From: Roseibium sediminicola
GTDB lineage: Bacteria > Pseudomonadota > Alphaproteobacteria > Rhizobiales > Stappiaceae
Assembly: GCF_023156505.1 (NCBI RefSeq)
Contig: NZ_JALNMJ010000020.1
Location: 44,930 to 108,929, forward strand
Direction: 5' to 3'
Length of the DNA: 64,000 nucleotides
Notes under the pieces: generated by a model
Databases searched by the model: none
The model's input: the letters and a program-made list of their open reading frames with translations, nothing else
Told to the model about the DNA's origin: nothing
Program-made: the position numbers and the translations under genes
In this document: positions 50,704 through 59,780 of the stretch, piece by piece
Position numbering within the stretch: the first letter of the stretch is position 1
How the letters are laid out: each line of letters starts with the position of its first letter

Positions 50704-52008
50704 ATGGCGTTTGATCCGTTCGGCGATCATGCCGAAAAAGGCTATCTGCGCAATTTCGCCGGAGCTTCAGATCCTGATGTCGTCAAACGGCTGGAACATC
50801 GTTCTGTCGTCTCGAATATAGAAGAGGCGCTTGCCAACCTTCAAACCGGTAAGCCGCTCACCTATCGGGACGTTCTCAAGACCCACGAGACGCTGTTCAA
50901 GGATATTTATCCCTGGGCAGGCAAGGACCGATTTAATGTTGCCCGTGAAGAAGCCGAGCTGACTGGCGATGCCTCCAAGCGCAATCTTGGAGGCATTGTC
51001 ACGAAAGGTCCCGTGACCTTCATGCCGTCCAGTCACACGGAGCGAGGCGTCGATTATGCGCTCATGATCGGCAATAACCCCGAAAAGATGCGATCTTCGC
51101 CAGGGGAGGTTATGGGGCATCTGGCCTATGCCCATCCGTTCCTGGATGGGAACGGGCGGACGCTTATGGCGGTGCACAGCGAGCTTGCCTCCCGGGCAGG
51201 GATCCACATCGATTGGTCCCAGACCACAAAGGCCGATTACCTCGCGGCGCTGACCAGCGAAATCAACGATCCGGGTTCATTGGACAGCTATTTGAAACCG
51301 TTCGTGCGGGAGGGAGCGCTCAGCCTCACAGACCGGCAAGAGGTGTTCTCCTCCTTACAGGGCCTCTCCAAACCGGATGACCGGCCGACCTTGACGATAA
51401 TAGCCGGTCCGGAGGGCTCCGGCCGGGACGAAGCGGTCAGCGAAATCAAGTTGGAATCGGCTTCGGATTTCGTGAAAAATCCGGCCGACCAGCTCAATGC
51501 AATCAAGTCGGGCAAATCGCTGACGGTGAGCAGCGCCCTCAGTGACGATCGCACTGGCGACCTTGTCGACCAGGCCAAGGCGGCAGGATTTGAGATCCAC
51601 GTGAATTTCGTTGGCAAGGAAGGACTGGGGGAGGGGATGAAACAGTCCCTGCAAGGTTTGTCGCAACTCTCCGGACAGGTGGATAGCGTTCGGTTCTTCG
51701 AGAATGAGGGATCCAAGGTGCGCGAGCTCGCGCACGTCACAGATGCCTCCCTTGTAATGAAGGAGCCGACGTCCTGGGCTGTCGATGCTGTGTTGGACGG
51801 ATTATCGGCCAAGTTGGCGAAAACGGATCAGCTCTCTGAAAAGAGGCAGCATCTAGATCGGATCATCGAGGCGGCGAATGCTGGAACGGACGCGCATAAA
51901 GCGATTGCCGAACGCGCGGAAGCTTACAAACAGAAGCTTGAAGGCCTCCAGGCTCCGGAGCGCGAGCGGGCGGCTCCCAGGCGTTCGGACGACGGGTATG
52001 GGCTATGA
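50704..52008 (+). CDS. Fic-domain protein with zeta-toxin-like C-terminal half
   Basis: The 434-residue protein starts with a Fic domain (about 20-190): the motif is HPFLDGNGRTLMAV around residue 140, with the catalytic His present but the last Arg of the usual HPFxxGNGRxxR replaced. A second half (about 225-345) resembles zeta-toxin kinases: RPTLTIIAGPEGSGRDEAVS at the P-loop position, where Lys is replaced by Arg, and DLVDQAKAAGFEIHVNFVG. A charged helical tail follows. Either domain may be inactive or altered in activity. It ends in an ATGA overlap with a small membrane gene. Confidence 0.75.
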   Translation: MAFDPFGDHAEKGYLRNFAGASDPDVVKRLEHRSVVSNIEEALANLQTGKPLTYRDVLKTHETLFKDIYPWAGKDRFNVAREEAELTGDASKRNLGGIVTKGPVTFMPSSHTERGVDYALMIGNNPEKMRSSPGEVMGHLAYAHPFLDGNGRTLMAVHSELASRAGIHIDWSQTTKADYLAALTSEINDPGSLDSYLKPFVREGALSLTDRQEVFSSLQGLSKPDDRPTLTIIAGPEGSGRDEAVSEIKLESASDFVKNPADQLNAIKSGKSLTVSSALSDDRTGDLVDQAKAAGFEIHVNFVGKEGLGEGMKQSLQGLSQLSGQVDSVRFFENEGSKVRELAHVTDASLVMKEPTSWAVDAVLDGLSAKLAKTDQLSEKRQHLDRIIEAANAGTDAHKAIAERAEAYKQKLEGLQAPERERAAPRRSDDGYGL

Positions 52009-52193
52009 ATGAAATACTTTTTTGGATCATCATTTTCTCTTCGCCAGTCTGGACGTATATGCTGTTCAGGATCATTCTGAAATATTGCCAAATTGCCGAG
52101 GCGCGGATGACGGACGGTTGCAATCCGATCCCCGGAGAAACGCAAGAACAAGCGAAGCCGGCCGAGCAAAGCAATGGCAGGCCTGTCCGCTAG
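52005..52193 (+). CDS. Small membrane protein, 62 residues
   Basis: One N-terminal membrane helix (ILFWIIIFSSPVWTYMLFRI) is followed by a polar tail. ATG 52005 overlaps the Fic-zeta stop, so it is part of the operon. Function unknown. Confidence 0.55.
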   Translation: MNEILFWIIIFSSPVWTYMLFRIILKYCQIAEARMTDGCNPIPGETQEQAKPAEQSNGRPVR

Positions 52194-52464
52194 CCAGGCG
52201 AAACAGATGGCGGAGAGGGCAGTGGGCCGGCCAGGCCCGTTCCTCTGATCAAATCCGAATATGCCGAGGATGGACACTACGGCCTTGAGCTTGTCCGCAA
52301 CCTTGTGCGTAAAGAATTTCCCTGCCGGTTCCCGGCTTCCTCGCGACCCAAATTCTTCCCGCCCTGCGGTCCTGCACTGGCGTTGCGGTCCCTTCGGGAT
52401 GCGGCCTGCGCTTTTTGCGGCCGTTCTTTTTGTCCATCGGCAATTCGAACAAGAGGAACGGAAC

Positions 52465-52809
52465 ATGACCGACACCCTGACCAACTACATCCAGTTCGCC
52501 GGCGACAAGCTGACAGGCAACATTGCCACCCTGGCCTTCGACGTCGATGTTACCGGCGAAGCCCTGCACAGCGGCAACGACAAAGCCCCGAAGTTCCGGC
52601 TCTTTGCCAAGAGCCCTGCAGGCCGGCGCATCGATATCGGCGGCATCTGGGAGCGCACCAACGCCAATGGCGATCCGTACTTTTCGCTGACCATTAACAC
52701 CGGCCATTCCAAGTTCTACGCGAACCTCGGCCGGTATCCCGATCAGGACGACGACATGCTTCAGGCCGTCATCCCGAACGACTTTCTCAACAGCGATCGC
52801 CGGGGTTAA
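52465..52809 (+). CDS. DUF736-family protein
   Basis: The 114-residue product has the DUF736 pattern of alphaproteobacterial plasmids (an N-terminal strand rich in T and F, then FRLFAKSPAGRRIDIGGIWE and YFSLTINTGHSKFYANLGRY). Function is unknown; the family clusters with transfer genes. ATG 52465 follows GAGGAACGG. The 270 bases before it are GC-rich and non-coding. Confidence 0.85.
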   Translation: MTDTLTNYIQFAGDKLTGNIATLAFDVDVTGEALHSGNDKAPKFRLFAKSPAGRRIDIGGIWERTNANGDPYFSLTINTGHSKFYANLGRYPDQDDDMLQAVIPNDFLNSDRRG

Positions 52810-53089
52810 TCCCCCGGCCTTCGGGCCGTTGGATGGCGGCGCCTTTATCCGGGCTTCGCCCTGCATGTGGCGTCTGCCATACCAGTCGCGAATTGCATTT
52901 ATCCGCGGCTCGGATTGCAAACGTCCCAATCCCTCGCTCGAGTTATTTGCGAAGTAACCTCAAACATCCGGCCACGATCACTTTCCGTGCAACTGTCCGA
53001 ATGACGTGGTTGGGGCCGGGAGGGATCTGGCGGGTTACGCCCGAAAGGTCAAAGAAGTGGACGTTCACGCAGAACAAGTTCTCGGTAGG

Positions 53090-53220
53090 TTTCGGCCCAA
53101 GCCGGTCATTCACTCGCTGATACGTTGCGGTGATGCAGTCCGCCGAAGCTGTCATTCATTGCATTTGCGAAGACGTGTGGCCGCCAGATGCCGGCAACGT
53201 GGGCAAAGCGAGAATTCACT
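53090..53220. repeat. Dispersed intergenic repeat, copy R1
   Basis: This copy contains CGGTCATTCACTCGCTGATA, then GATGCAGTCCGCCGAAGC, TTGCGAAG and GCCGCCAGATGCCGGCAACG. These blocks recur in the same order at 54094, 55228 and 57362. It fills part of a 551-base interval (52810-53360) with no gene; the remainder shows nothing recognisable except the GST ribosome-binding site. Confidence 0.7.
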
Positions 53221-53360
53221 GTGGGCGTGCCGATGGCAGTTTTAGATGATGAGAGAAACGCTAGTCTCGATCCACTAACTCCTCCCGGTTTTCCTCTTGA
53301 AATAAATCGGTACGATAGCCGAAAAGTGCGAAGTAAGCGGTACGTAGGGAGGCGGTGCCA

Positions 53361-53993
53361 ATGCCTGAGATTATCTTCTACACGAATCCCATGTCACGTG
53401 GACGTATCGTGCGTTGGATGCTTGAAGAATTGGGACAGCCATATGAGACGCGGGTGCTAGATTACGGCCCATCTATGAAATCGCCAGACTATCTGGAGAT
53501 CAATCCCATGGGCAAAGTGCCGGCTGTGCAACATGGAAAGGCCGTAGTAACTGAAGCTGCCGCTTGCTGTGCCTACCTTGCTGCTGCCTTCCCTGAGGCC
53601 GGTCTCGCTCCGGCACCGGGCACCCCTGAGAGCGCGGCCTACTTGCGTTGGATGTTCTTCGCAGCAGGCCCCGGCGAGGCAGCGATCACTAATTCCTATT
53701 TCAATTTTGAATTGCCCGATGACCCACAGGCGCGCGGGCGCTCCGGGTATGGCTCGCTGGAAGCGGTCGCAGACGCGCTCGCAACAATGCTGTCGGATGG
53801 GCGGGATTTTGTCACCGGAGAGGTATTCAGCGCCGCTGATATTTATGTTGGCTCACAAATTCTCTGGGGAAAGATGCTTGGCACTTTGCCTGACAGACCA
53901 GGATTTGCAAAGTATGCTGAACGCCTGACAGCGCGCCCAGCAGCGGCACGCGCGCGGGAAATCGACGACGCGCTGATGACGGCAGCAAAATAA
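53361..53993 (+). CDS. Glutathione S-transferase
   Basis: The 210-residue protein has a thioredoxin-like N-terminal domain (IIFYTNPMSRGRIVRWMLEE with the active-site Ser/Arg region, GKVPAVQHGKAVVTEAAACC binding glutathione) and a helical C-terminal domain (FSAADIYVGSQILWGKMLG). It conjugates or reduces small electrophiles in the cytoplasm. ATG 53361 follows GGGAGG at 8-base spacing. Single gene between repeats R1 and R2. Confidence 0.9.
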   Translation: MPEIIFYTNPMSRGRIVRWMLEELGQPYETRVLDYGPSMKSPDYLEINPMGKVPAVQHGKAVVTEAAACCAYLAAAFPEAGLAPAPGTPESAAYLRWMFFAAGPGEAAITNSYFNFELPDDPQARGRSGYGSLEAVADALATMLSDGRDFVTGEVFSAADIYVGSQILWGKMLGTLPDRPGFAKYAERLTARPAAARAREIDDALMTAAK

Positions 53994-54093
53994 CATAGCC
54001 GAATTGTAGAGCGGAGCGGAAAGCAACCTCCAAACCCTATGGTGCGATCCGTCGAAACAGACATAAGTTTACTCCGCAGCATCAGTCAATTTG

Positions 54094-54265
54094 GGCTCCA
54101 AGCGGACTTGCCGCGGTACAGCAGCCCGATTCTGACCATCGCTGGTGCCTGGTCGTCACAAACGGCCCAAACCAGTCATTTGACTGCTGGTGTGGCACTG
54201 CGATGCAATCCGTCAAAGCAGCCATTCTTTGCACCTGCGAAGGCAGCTAGCAACCAGATACCGGC
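54094..54265. repeat. Dispersed intergenic repeat, copy R2
   Basis: This is a diverged copy, recognisable by AACCAGTCATTTGACTGCTG, GCGATGCAATCCGTCAAAGC, CATTCTTTGCACCTGCGAAG and ACCAGATACCGGCACG in the same order as R1, R3 and R4. It fills half of the gap between the GST and MBL-fold genes. Confidence 0.55.
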
Positions 54266-54340
54266 ACGACTGACTAAGTGATGTTGACAGGAGTCGCGTA
54301 GACGTTGCCTAGTTAGAGGCCGAGTTCTTCCGCTCTGACG

Positions 54341-55189
54341 GTGACGTCCGATACGCCAGAGGCAAATCCATTGACGACAATAACTATATTAGGATGCGGC
54401 GCCACATATGGCGTTCCCTTGGCCGGGGGTGTCTGGGGCCTGTGTGATCCGGCCAACCCCAAGAACGGAAGAACACGGCCATCGGTTCTGGTTACTCAGA
54501 ATGAGCAATCCCTGATGATCGACATCGGGCCGGATTTTCGGCTTCAAACGTCCAGGGCGAATGTAATCCCCGACACCATTGTGATCACCCACGGCCATTG
54601 GGACCATATCGCAGGGATCGGAGAGCTTCCTTACTATATGGAGGAAGTCCTTAAGCGCGACTTGAATGTTTATACCGATGAAACTTGTATGGCCTTCATT
54701 CGTGGCATGTTTCCCTATTTGTTTTTTGAAGAAAAAACAGAAGGTTCCACCAGCATTGTCGGTTTTGGGGAAAGCAATCAATATCAGATTTTTTGGCATC
54801 GCATTCGCGCCTACGAAGCCGTCGAAGCGAATGACATGAAAATACTCCCGTTTTCGCAGCATCATGGTGGATCGGACAGCCTGGGAATAAGAATTGCTGA
54901 CTTTGTCTATAGTCCGGACGTGAAGTCTTTTCCGGTTCAGAGCTGGGATTGTTTGGCGGATATCGACACCTGGATTCTGGATTGCGACTATTGGGAGCCA
55001 TCGGAGTCGCATGGCGATCCCGAAACAGTCCTGAAGCTTGTCGATCAGTTCAAGCCAAGGCAGGTTTTTCTCACCCACATGGATGAGAAGATGGACTATT
55101 CAGTCCTGAAATCCTGGTTTGTCGATCGCGGATACGCTCATGTCGTGCCGGCCTATGATGGCCTAATGATCGAACCGAGTAGCACTTGA
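54341..55189 (+). CDS. MBL-fold metallohydrolase (PhnP-like)
   Basis: The 282-residue protein has the PhnP-type start ILGCGATYGVPLAGGVWGLC with DPANPKNGRTRPSVLV. The metal motif lies in VITHGHWDHIAGIGELPYYM (HxHxDH), with a further His in LPFSQHHGGSDSLGIRIADF and a final QVFLTHMDEKMDY. PhnP enzymes are cyclic ribose phosphodiesterases in phosphonate catabolism, but other members differ and no phn genes are nearby. The GTG at 54341 is used; a TTG 30 bases later has a better ribosome-binding site (AGAGG). Confidence 0.85.
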   Translation: MTSDTPEANPLTTITILGCGATYGVPLAGGVWGLCDPANPKNGRTRPSVLVTQNEQSLMIDIGPDFRLQTSRANVIPDTIVITHGHWDHIAGIGELPYYMEEVLKRDLNVYTDETCMAFIRGMFPYLFFEEKTEGSTSIVGFGESNQYQIFWHRIRAYEAVEANDMKILPFSQHHGGSDSLGIRIADFVYSPDVKSFPVQSWDCLADIDTWILDCDYWEPSESHGDPETVLKLVDQFKPRQVFLTHMDEKMDYSVLKSWFVDRGYAHVVPAYDGLMIEPSST

Positions 55190-55227
55190 TCGAGCAGCGC
55201 TTCATAAAGATGTTTCGGCTAGAAGCC

Positions 55228-55425
55228 GCCATGCGACGGCGCGGCAGGGCTGCGGTATCCCATCGACTCGCTAGCGTCGCTTCCGGCCCTGAGCTGCCGT
55301 TCACCTGCTGATATGGTGCAGAGATGCGCCCGCCAAAGCCGCCGTTCGTTGCATCTGCGAAGTCGATTGTCCGCCAGATGCCGGCTGTGCGGGACGAAGT
55401 GAGCTTCCGCTGCATTCATATCTGT
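55228..55425. repeat. Dispersed intergenic repeat, copy R3
   Basis: This is the most complete copy together with R4: GCGCGGCAGGGCTGCGGTAT, GCGTCGCTTCCGGCCCTGAG, CGCCCGCCAAAGCCGCCGTT, GTTGCATCTGCGAAGTCGAT and CCGCCAGATGCCGGCTGTG follow in order. It fills most of the gap between the convergent MBL-fold and DUF805 genes. Confidence 0.75.
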
Positions 55426-55444
55426 GACCGGTTTTCCACGGTTG

Positions 55445-55807
55445 CTATGAATTCAAGGGGTCATTGCCATAGCGGTTCGGCCCCTTGGTTCCGCGCAAGC
55501 ATCCGCCATCAACAAACCACCAAATAGATCCAACGATGGGGATCAACAGAAGCAGTAGCCACCACGCCGACTTGTCCCGATCATGCAATCGCTTCACGGC
55601 TACGGCAAGCGACGGCCAGACCATGGCCACCAAAACCACGGCGAACACGGATTTTAGGATCGGTTCAGCCTCAGGCATGGCGTTTGCCAGCATCCCGACC
55701 AACAGGATGAAACCCGAAAATGGCAAGACAAATCGCAGCCAATAATCTGAGCGTGGTGTGCGCCCGCCAAACGACAGCAGGAAAGTTCTCCAATTGAAGG
55801 AATTCAC
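55445..55807 (-). CDS. DUF805-family inner-membrane protein
   Basis: The 120-residue protein has the DUF805 (YhaH-like) layout: NSFNWRTFLLSFGGRTPRSD, then membrane helices around FVLPFSGFILLVGMLANAM and SVFAVVLVAMVWPSLAVAVK, the motif RLHDRDKSAWW and a last helix LLLLLIPIVGSIWWFVDGG. The GTG at 55807 has AAGGAG 7 bases upstream and is preferred to the ATG at 55852. Function unknown. Confidence 0.87.
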   Translation of the reverse strand: MNSFNWRTFLLSFGGRTPRSDYWLRFVLPFSGFILLVGMLANAMPEAEPILKSVFAVVLVAMVWPSLAVAVKRLHDRDKSAWWLLLLLIPIVGSIWWFVDGGCLRGTKGPNRYGNDPLNS

Positions 55808-55864
55808 GATATTTCTCCTTACTGAAATTCCAAGGGATCGAATTCGCCACATTGCGGCACACCA

Positions 55865-56497
55865 TTAATTTTCGGCCTTTCGGACAAACAATGACACGCG
55901 TTGCGGAACCAAGAGACCGTGCTGACTGCGCGAATAGATTGTTACCGCCGTCCATAAACCCTGGGTCAAACCAACAGCAGGCTGACCGTTCCATTCTGTG
56001 CGAAAAATGCGCTCGGACAGGACCCCGCCAAGAACTGAATTACTTGCCAAATCCTCTGGAGCGAGACTTGTGCCGAGCACCATTGAATACCCGAGGCTGG
56101 CCAGGGTCTCCGGTTCAAAGAGCCGCATTGTCAGAAGTGTGCCTTCATGCTGACTGAACGCAGCCATAGCCTTTGAATTCAAGTCGCCGAGGTTGATATC
56201 CCTGACGGGATCGCCGAGTTTGTCGATTTCCAGGTAGGTCAGGTCGGACACGGCATCATCCACCTGCGCCGTCACTGCAGTCCAGTTTTGACCGTAGATT
56301 TCCAACATCGCGTCCGAACTGCCCAGGTTCACCAGTGCTGCGACGATATCGGCAGGCGCATCCGGCAAGTCATTTACCGCTTGCATGACCCATTGATCTG
56401 CCTTTTTCTCCAGATCACGAAACGCTGGCGTTTCGGCAAAAACACCACTGGATAGGAAGAAAACACTTGCGATTGCAGTTGAGCAAAAATACTTCAT
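55865..56497 (-). CDS. Exported hypothetical protein, 210 residues
   Basis: A signal peptide (KYFCSTAIASVFFLSSGVFA) is followed by a soluble periplasmic domain of about 190 residues, mixed helix and strand (e.g. FRTEWNGQPAVGLTQGLWTA). I do not recognise the family. It lies upstream of the DUF805 gene on the same strand with 57 bases between, so the two may be co-transcribed. Confidence 0.65.
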   Translation of the reverse strand: MKYFCSTAIASVFFLSSGVFAETPAFRDLEKKADQWVMQAVNDLPDAPADIVAALVNLGSSDAMLEIYGQNWTAVTAQVDDAVSDLTYLEIDKLGDPVRDINLGDLNSKAMAAFSQHEGTLLTMRLFEPETLASLGYSMVLGTSLAPEDLASNSVLGGVLSERIFRTEWNGQPAVGLTQGLWTAVTIYSRSQHGLLVPQRVSLFVRKAEN

Positions 56498-56592
56498 GAA
56501 AACAGAACCTTGAGATTCAAACTAGGACCACCGCCCACCCACATAGATTGCACCGTCGCCTCATGTAAACATTTGCAGGACCCAAAATTCCT

Positions 56593-57279
56593 ATGTTGAA
56601 AAGATTTTCGCCCGGACTGTTCCAACGGACAGACCGAAAAGCCCTTCCCCAATTCGGCCAAAAGATCGCAGGTTTGCTGACGTCAGCCGCTTTGATTGCT
56701 GAATCACTTTGCTTTGCTCCGACATTGGCAATTGCTCAAAGCAAACCGAAATGCACGGAAATCACTGAACCGAGCGGGCATCTGTTATGGATTGCCAAGA
56801 ACACGGGCTGGTTTGTGAATGTGGCCAACCCACCCAAGAACTCCTTGTCCTTGTGGTTTCGCCAATCCTCAACAAGCCGGGATGAGCCAAACCAGATTGT
56901 AAGCGGGCTTTTTTCCTATCCGTCCCTGACCCCGGCGGAAGCCGAAGCCGCCGGGGTGGGTAAAGACGTCATCATCAGTTTCGAGTTTGATGGAGAAAAG
57001 CCGGTAGAGTTTGAGACCATGCTCAAACCCAAATCTCATAAAGGCAAAGCGTATTTCTATATGCCATATCCCTTGAATGCCGAGGATCATGCCAGGTTGT
57101 TCAATGCGGCACGGAAATACCATGTCGTGGATATCCAGATCAGTGATCACGCCACCGGCCAGACTTTGCGACATACGGTACAGTCCTTGGACGGATTTAC
57201 GGCGACGGTGGCCAAAGCCCAAAAGGAATATGCGCATCTTTCTCGATCTGAGCCGCCAGGAACCTGTCGACGCTTCTGA
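56593..57279 (+). CDS. Exported hypothetical protein, 228 residues
   Basis: A long signal sequence or anchor (about residues 25-48, IAGLLTSAALIAESLCFAPT, cleavage near AIAQS) precedes a soluble domain with WIAKNTGWFVNVANPPKNSL and DVIISFEFDGEKPVEFETML. It is divergent from the exported protein at 56497. Family unknown. Confidence 0.6.
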   Translation: MLKRFSPGLFQRTDRKALPQFGQKIAGLLTSAALIAESLCFAPTLAIAQSKPKCTEITEPSGHLLWIAKNTGWFVNVANPPKNSLSLWFRQSSTSRDEPNQIVSGLFSYPSLTPAEAEAAGVGKDVIISFEFDGEKPVEFETMLKPKSHKGKAYFYMPYPLNAEDHARLFNAARKYHVVDIQISDHATGQTLRHTVQSLDGFTATVAKAQKEYAHLSRSEPPGTCRRF

Positions 57280-57361
57280 CAAATAATTGCAGTCACATTT
57301 CGGGAGGTCAGCTTTCGATGGCTTTCAGTTAGGTCCAATCAAGCGCAGGAATCGACACTCC

Positions 57362-57580
57362 GGGCTCAAAGCGGCCATAGGGCAGCGCGGCAGGCTTGCC
57401 GTATCTAAACCGACTTCACTGGCGTCGCTTCCGGCCCAGAGCGGTCATTCACCCACTGATAGGGTCCTGCTATACAGCCCGCCAAAGCCGCCATTCGTTG
57501 CGATTGCGAAGTCCTTTGCCGTAAGGAGGCGGCAATGCGGGACGAAGCGGACATCAGGCCGACCGCCCGTTTCGACCCTA
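57362..57580. repeat. Dispersed intergenic repeat, copy R4
   Basis: This copy has GCGCGGCAGGCTTGCCGTAT, GCGTCGCTTCCGGCCCAGAG, CGGTCATTCACCCACTGATA, CAGCCCGCCAAAGCCGCCAT and GCGGGACGAAGCGGACATC. It occupies half of the 400-base gap between the exported protein and the SLATT gene; the rest shows no gene. Confidence 0.75.
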
Positions 57581-57679
57581 TTGCGGTTTATCAAGGTCAG
57601 TTCGCAATGCCCCACGCGCGGCGACCTCGTCGTCTAGAAATGCGGAGAGCGGCCTTGCGATGGCAGCCTTAGCCTATGC

Positions 57680-58231
57680 CTATTCCCCGGTTTGAGGCTG
57701 ATCGACCGAAAAGTCATAATGTCCTTCGGCGATCTTCCGTTGGGCTTCTTTGAAAGCCGATTCCGGCGGTGTGATGCTGCTGCTTCGCGCGACATCCATC
57801 CGATCCATCAATTCGGCCAAGGCGTCTTCCGCCGCCTGCAGATCGCCCAAAGCGGTGATGGTCGCGGTTCGGCGGAAGCGATCCTGTAATGCCTTGAATT
57901 CGGCCGCAAGGCGCGAAATTTCATCGACACTGGTTTCGAACTTCAATGCATCCGCCAAGGCCGGGAACAAGCTGGCGAGAATGGCCAGTACTGCCATTAC
58001 CCATTCCAAACCCCATTCCTGCAAGATCGAAAGCCCGGCAAAGCCGCCGATGACGATAGGCGCAGCAACGAAGAATTGCTTTTGCCGACGTACGCGCCGA
58101 AGCCAAACATAGAGGGTGGTGGACGTGTAGAGGCAGGATTCCTCCTGCCGTCGACATTCCGCGATGATCGCCCTGCGGCGGTCGTCTATTGGACGTGGAT
58201 CGGGATCCGATCCCCGAATATCTTCTGCCAT
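57680..58231 (-). CDS. SLATT-domain two-helix membrane effector
   Basis: The 183-residue protein has two adjacent membrane helices (FFVAAPIVIGGFAGLSIL and WVMAVLAILASLFPALADAL), flanked by a charged N-terminus and a long C-terminal helix, the layout of SLATT proteins. These are proposed membrane-disrupting effectors paired with nucleotide-second-messenger enzymes. The gene overlaps the CD-NTase gene by 46 bases in another frame. It would be activated when the enzyme makes its cyclic nucleotide during phage infection; that role is inferred. Confidence 0.82.
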   Translation of the reverse strand: MAEDIRGSDPDPRPIDDRRRAIIAECRRQEESCLYTSTTLYVWLRRVRRQKQFFVAAPIVIGGFAGLSILQEWGLEWVMAVLAILASLFPALADALKFETSVDEISRLAAEFKALQDRFRRTATITALGDLQAAEDALAELMDRMDVARSSSITPPESAFKEAQRKIAEGHYDFSVDQPQTGE

Positions 58232-59076
58232 TCTTGACCCGCCGAGATTGTGTAATCGTTGTACTCATCCGCGCACGCCCGCAGAGCGCGATCGCGGGCG
58301 GTTTGCGCCCTCGACAACCACGCTTCGCCCAGATTTATGGATTCGAAGGTGCCTGGGATGATCAAGTTCGCCCAAGCCTTGTTGCATAGCCAGGCGAAGA
58401 AATCGCGCATAAACCAATCATACCAATAATAGTCGTATTGCCGGTTCTCGTAGGTCGACATGAACTCGGCCGCGAGCAATTCGATCTGGTAGGATTTTAG
58501 CGGCACGTTGCAATGCCGCTTCCATGCTTTGAGCATCTGCGCCATCGGCCGCACGTTGCCGCTTGCATTGCGATCGGCGGTATCGATGAAGGCAATCTCG
58601 GCTTGGGGGTCCACCAGCTTCCATCGGCCGCCATCGTTGGTATCAGGCATATAGAAACGGCCGTAGTCATCATATCGGAACGCCGGCACTACCTCTACGG
58701 TGATCGAATTGAAGCCGACGATAACCACTTGGCCGTCGCCACGCATATTGGTTTGCGAATAGGTTTCGAGAAGATGTGCGCGAACCTCTTGCAGCAACGC
58801 TGATTGCTTGTTGCCCTGATAGGCTTCGATGCGGTGATAAACTTCCGTTGGTAATTCGAAGAATATGTCGATGTCGCTAGGCGGCGCGACGACCGTTCCC
58901 TTGCCCCATGATCCAACGATGAACCCGCACGGGCTTTCGGTGGATTCGTCGTAATAAGCCCGGTGAAGCGATTGCCGCACGCCGTGCTGTTTGCCCAAGC
59001 CATCATCGATCTGATCCTTCGATAAGTTCAGATCTTCATGAAAGCGGCGGAACCGCTGCCTTACCCCTGCCCACAT
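58186..59076 (-). CDS. CD-NTase (CBASS-like nucleotidyltransferase)
   Basis: The 296-residue enzyme has the polymerase-beta-type active site GSWGKGTVVAPPSDIDIFF, with GS and the DxD metal residues, and a third acidic position in ITVEVVPAF. It then has the OAS-like helical region (MAQMLKAWKRHCNVPLKSYQ). It should synthesise a cyclic di- or tri-nucleotide. The ATG at 59076 has AAAGGA 8 bases upstream; a GTG at 59115 is less likely. No E1/E2/JAB or HORMA genes are beside it, so this would be a minimal two-gene system with the SLATT effector. Confidence 0.87.
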   Translation of the reverse strand: MWAGVRQRFRRFHEDLNLSKDQIDDGLGKQHGVRQSLHRAYYDESTESPCGFIVGSWGKGTVVAPPSDIDIFFELPTEVYHRIEAYQGNKQSALLQEVRAHLLETYSQTNMRGDGQVVIVGFNSITVEVVPAFRYDDYGRFYMPDTNDGGRWKLVDPQAEIAFIDTADRNASGNVRPMAQMLKAWKRHCNVPLKSYQIELLAAEFMSTYENRQYDYYWYDWFMRDFFAWLCNKAWANLIIPGTFESINLGEAWLSRAQTARDRALRACADEYNDYTISAGQEWQKIFGDRIPIHVQ

Positions 59077-59780
59077 ACGAATCGTCCTTTGCTTGGGGAA
59101 GTATAGGGGCTGCACGCTTTACTTGCACTCGAAGGCGGCGGCATTCCACCTTAACTTGCTGAGAAGGTGGAGAATCGAGAGGCCTACTCGGCGCACTTGG
59201 TTCAGAACCAGCGGTGAAATCCGTGCTTCTTAAAGGCTCCTCGCTTCGACCATTTGAGCACGAATTGTATCAACGACCGCTTACTTGAATATGACTCTAG
59301 AAGCTGTCGATCCGCTTCCCACCCCCATTCCTGCCATTCCGATTGATCTGAGAGGGGCCGCAATGGGCTCGAAGCAGCCATGCGGCGCCGCGGCAGGCCT
59401 GCCGTATCCGAACGACTTCGCTGACGTCGCTTCTAGCCCAATCCTGCCACTCGCCTTTGGTGCGCGACGCTACAGTAGCAACCCGTTTAGCGGACGTTCA
59501 TGGCATTTGACGAGTCCAGCGGAGGGTCAGGTTCGGTAGTGAGAACTTTCTCCGGCATAGGTTCTGCTCGCGATGGGAATTCAATGCTCCAACTTCGCGA
59601 TCGTCGGTGTGCGGCGGTGCCGAGAGTAAACAGAATTACCAATACTGTTAATGGCTGCAAACAAAGAACTCCCGTCTCCCGCTACGAGCGGCGGTTCAGC
59701 GACCGGAGTTGATGATCACCACCCTGAGGGGCGATCCAGTTGGGGAGGCGAAGACGCTATGTGCGGCTTCAGCGGCCACG
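59077..59780. other. Intergenic region upstream of CD-NTase
   Basis: The 704 bases contain the leader of the CD-NTase gene, the partial repeat R5 (59364-59512) and otherwise no supported gene. Short frames on the plus strand between 59285 and 59720 have no family signal. Confidence 0.4.
59364..59512. repeat. Dispersed intergenic repeat, partial copy R5
   Basis: Only the first part of the repeat is kept: GCGGCGCCGCGGCAGGCCTG, CCGTATCCGAACGACTTCGC and ACGTCGCTTCTAGCCCA, matching R3 and R4. Beyond that similarity fades. Confidence 0.6.
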
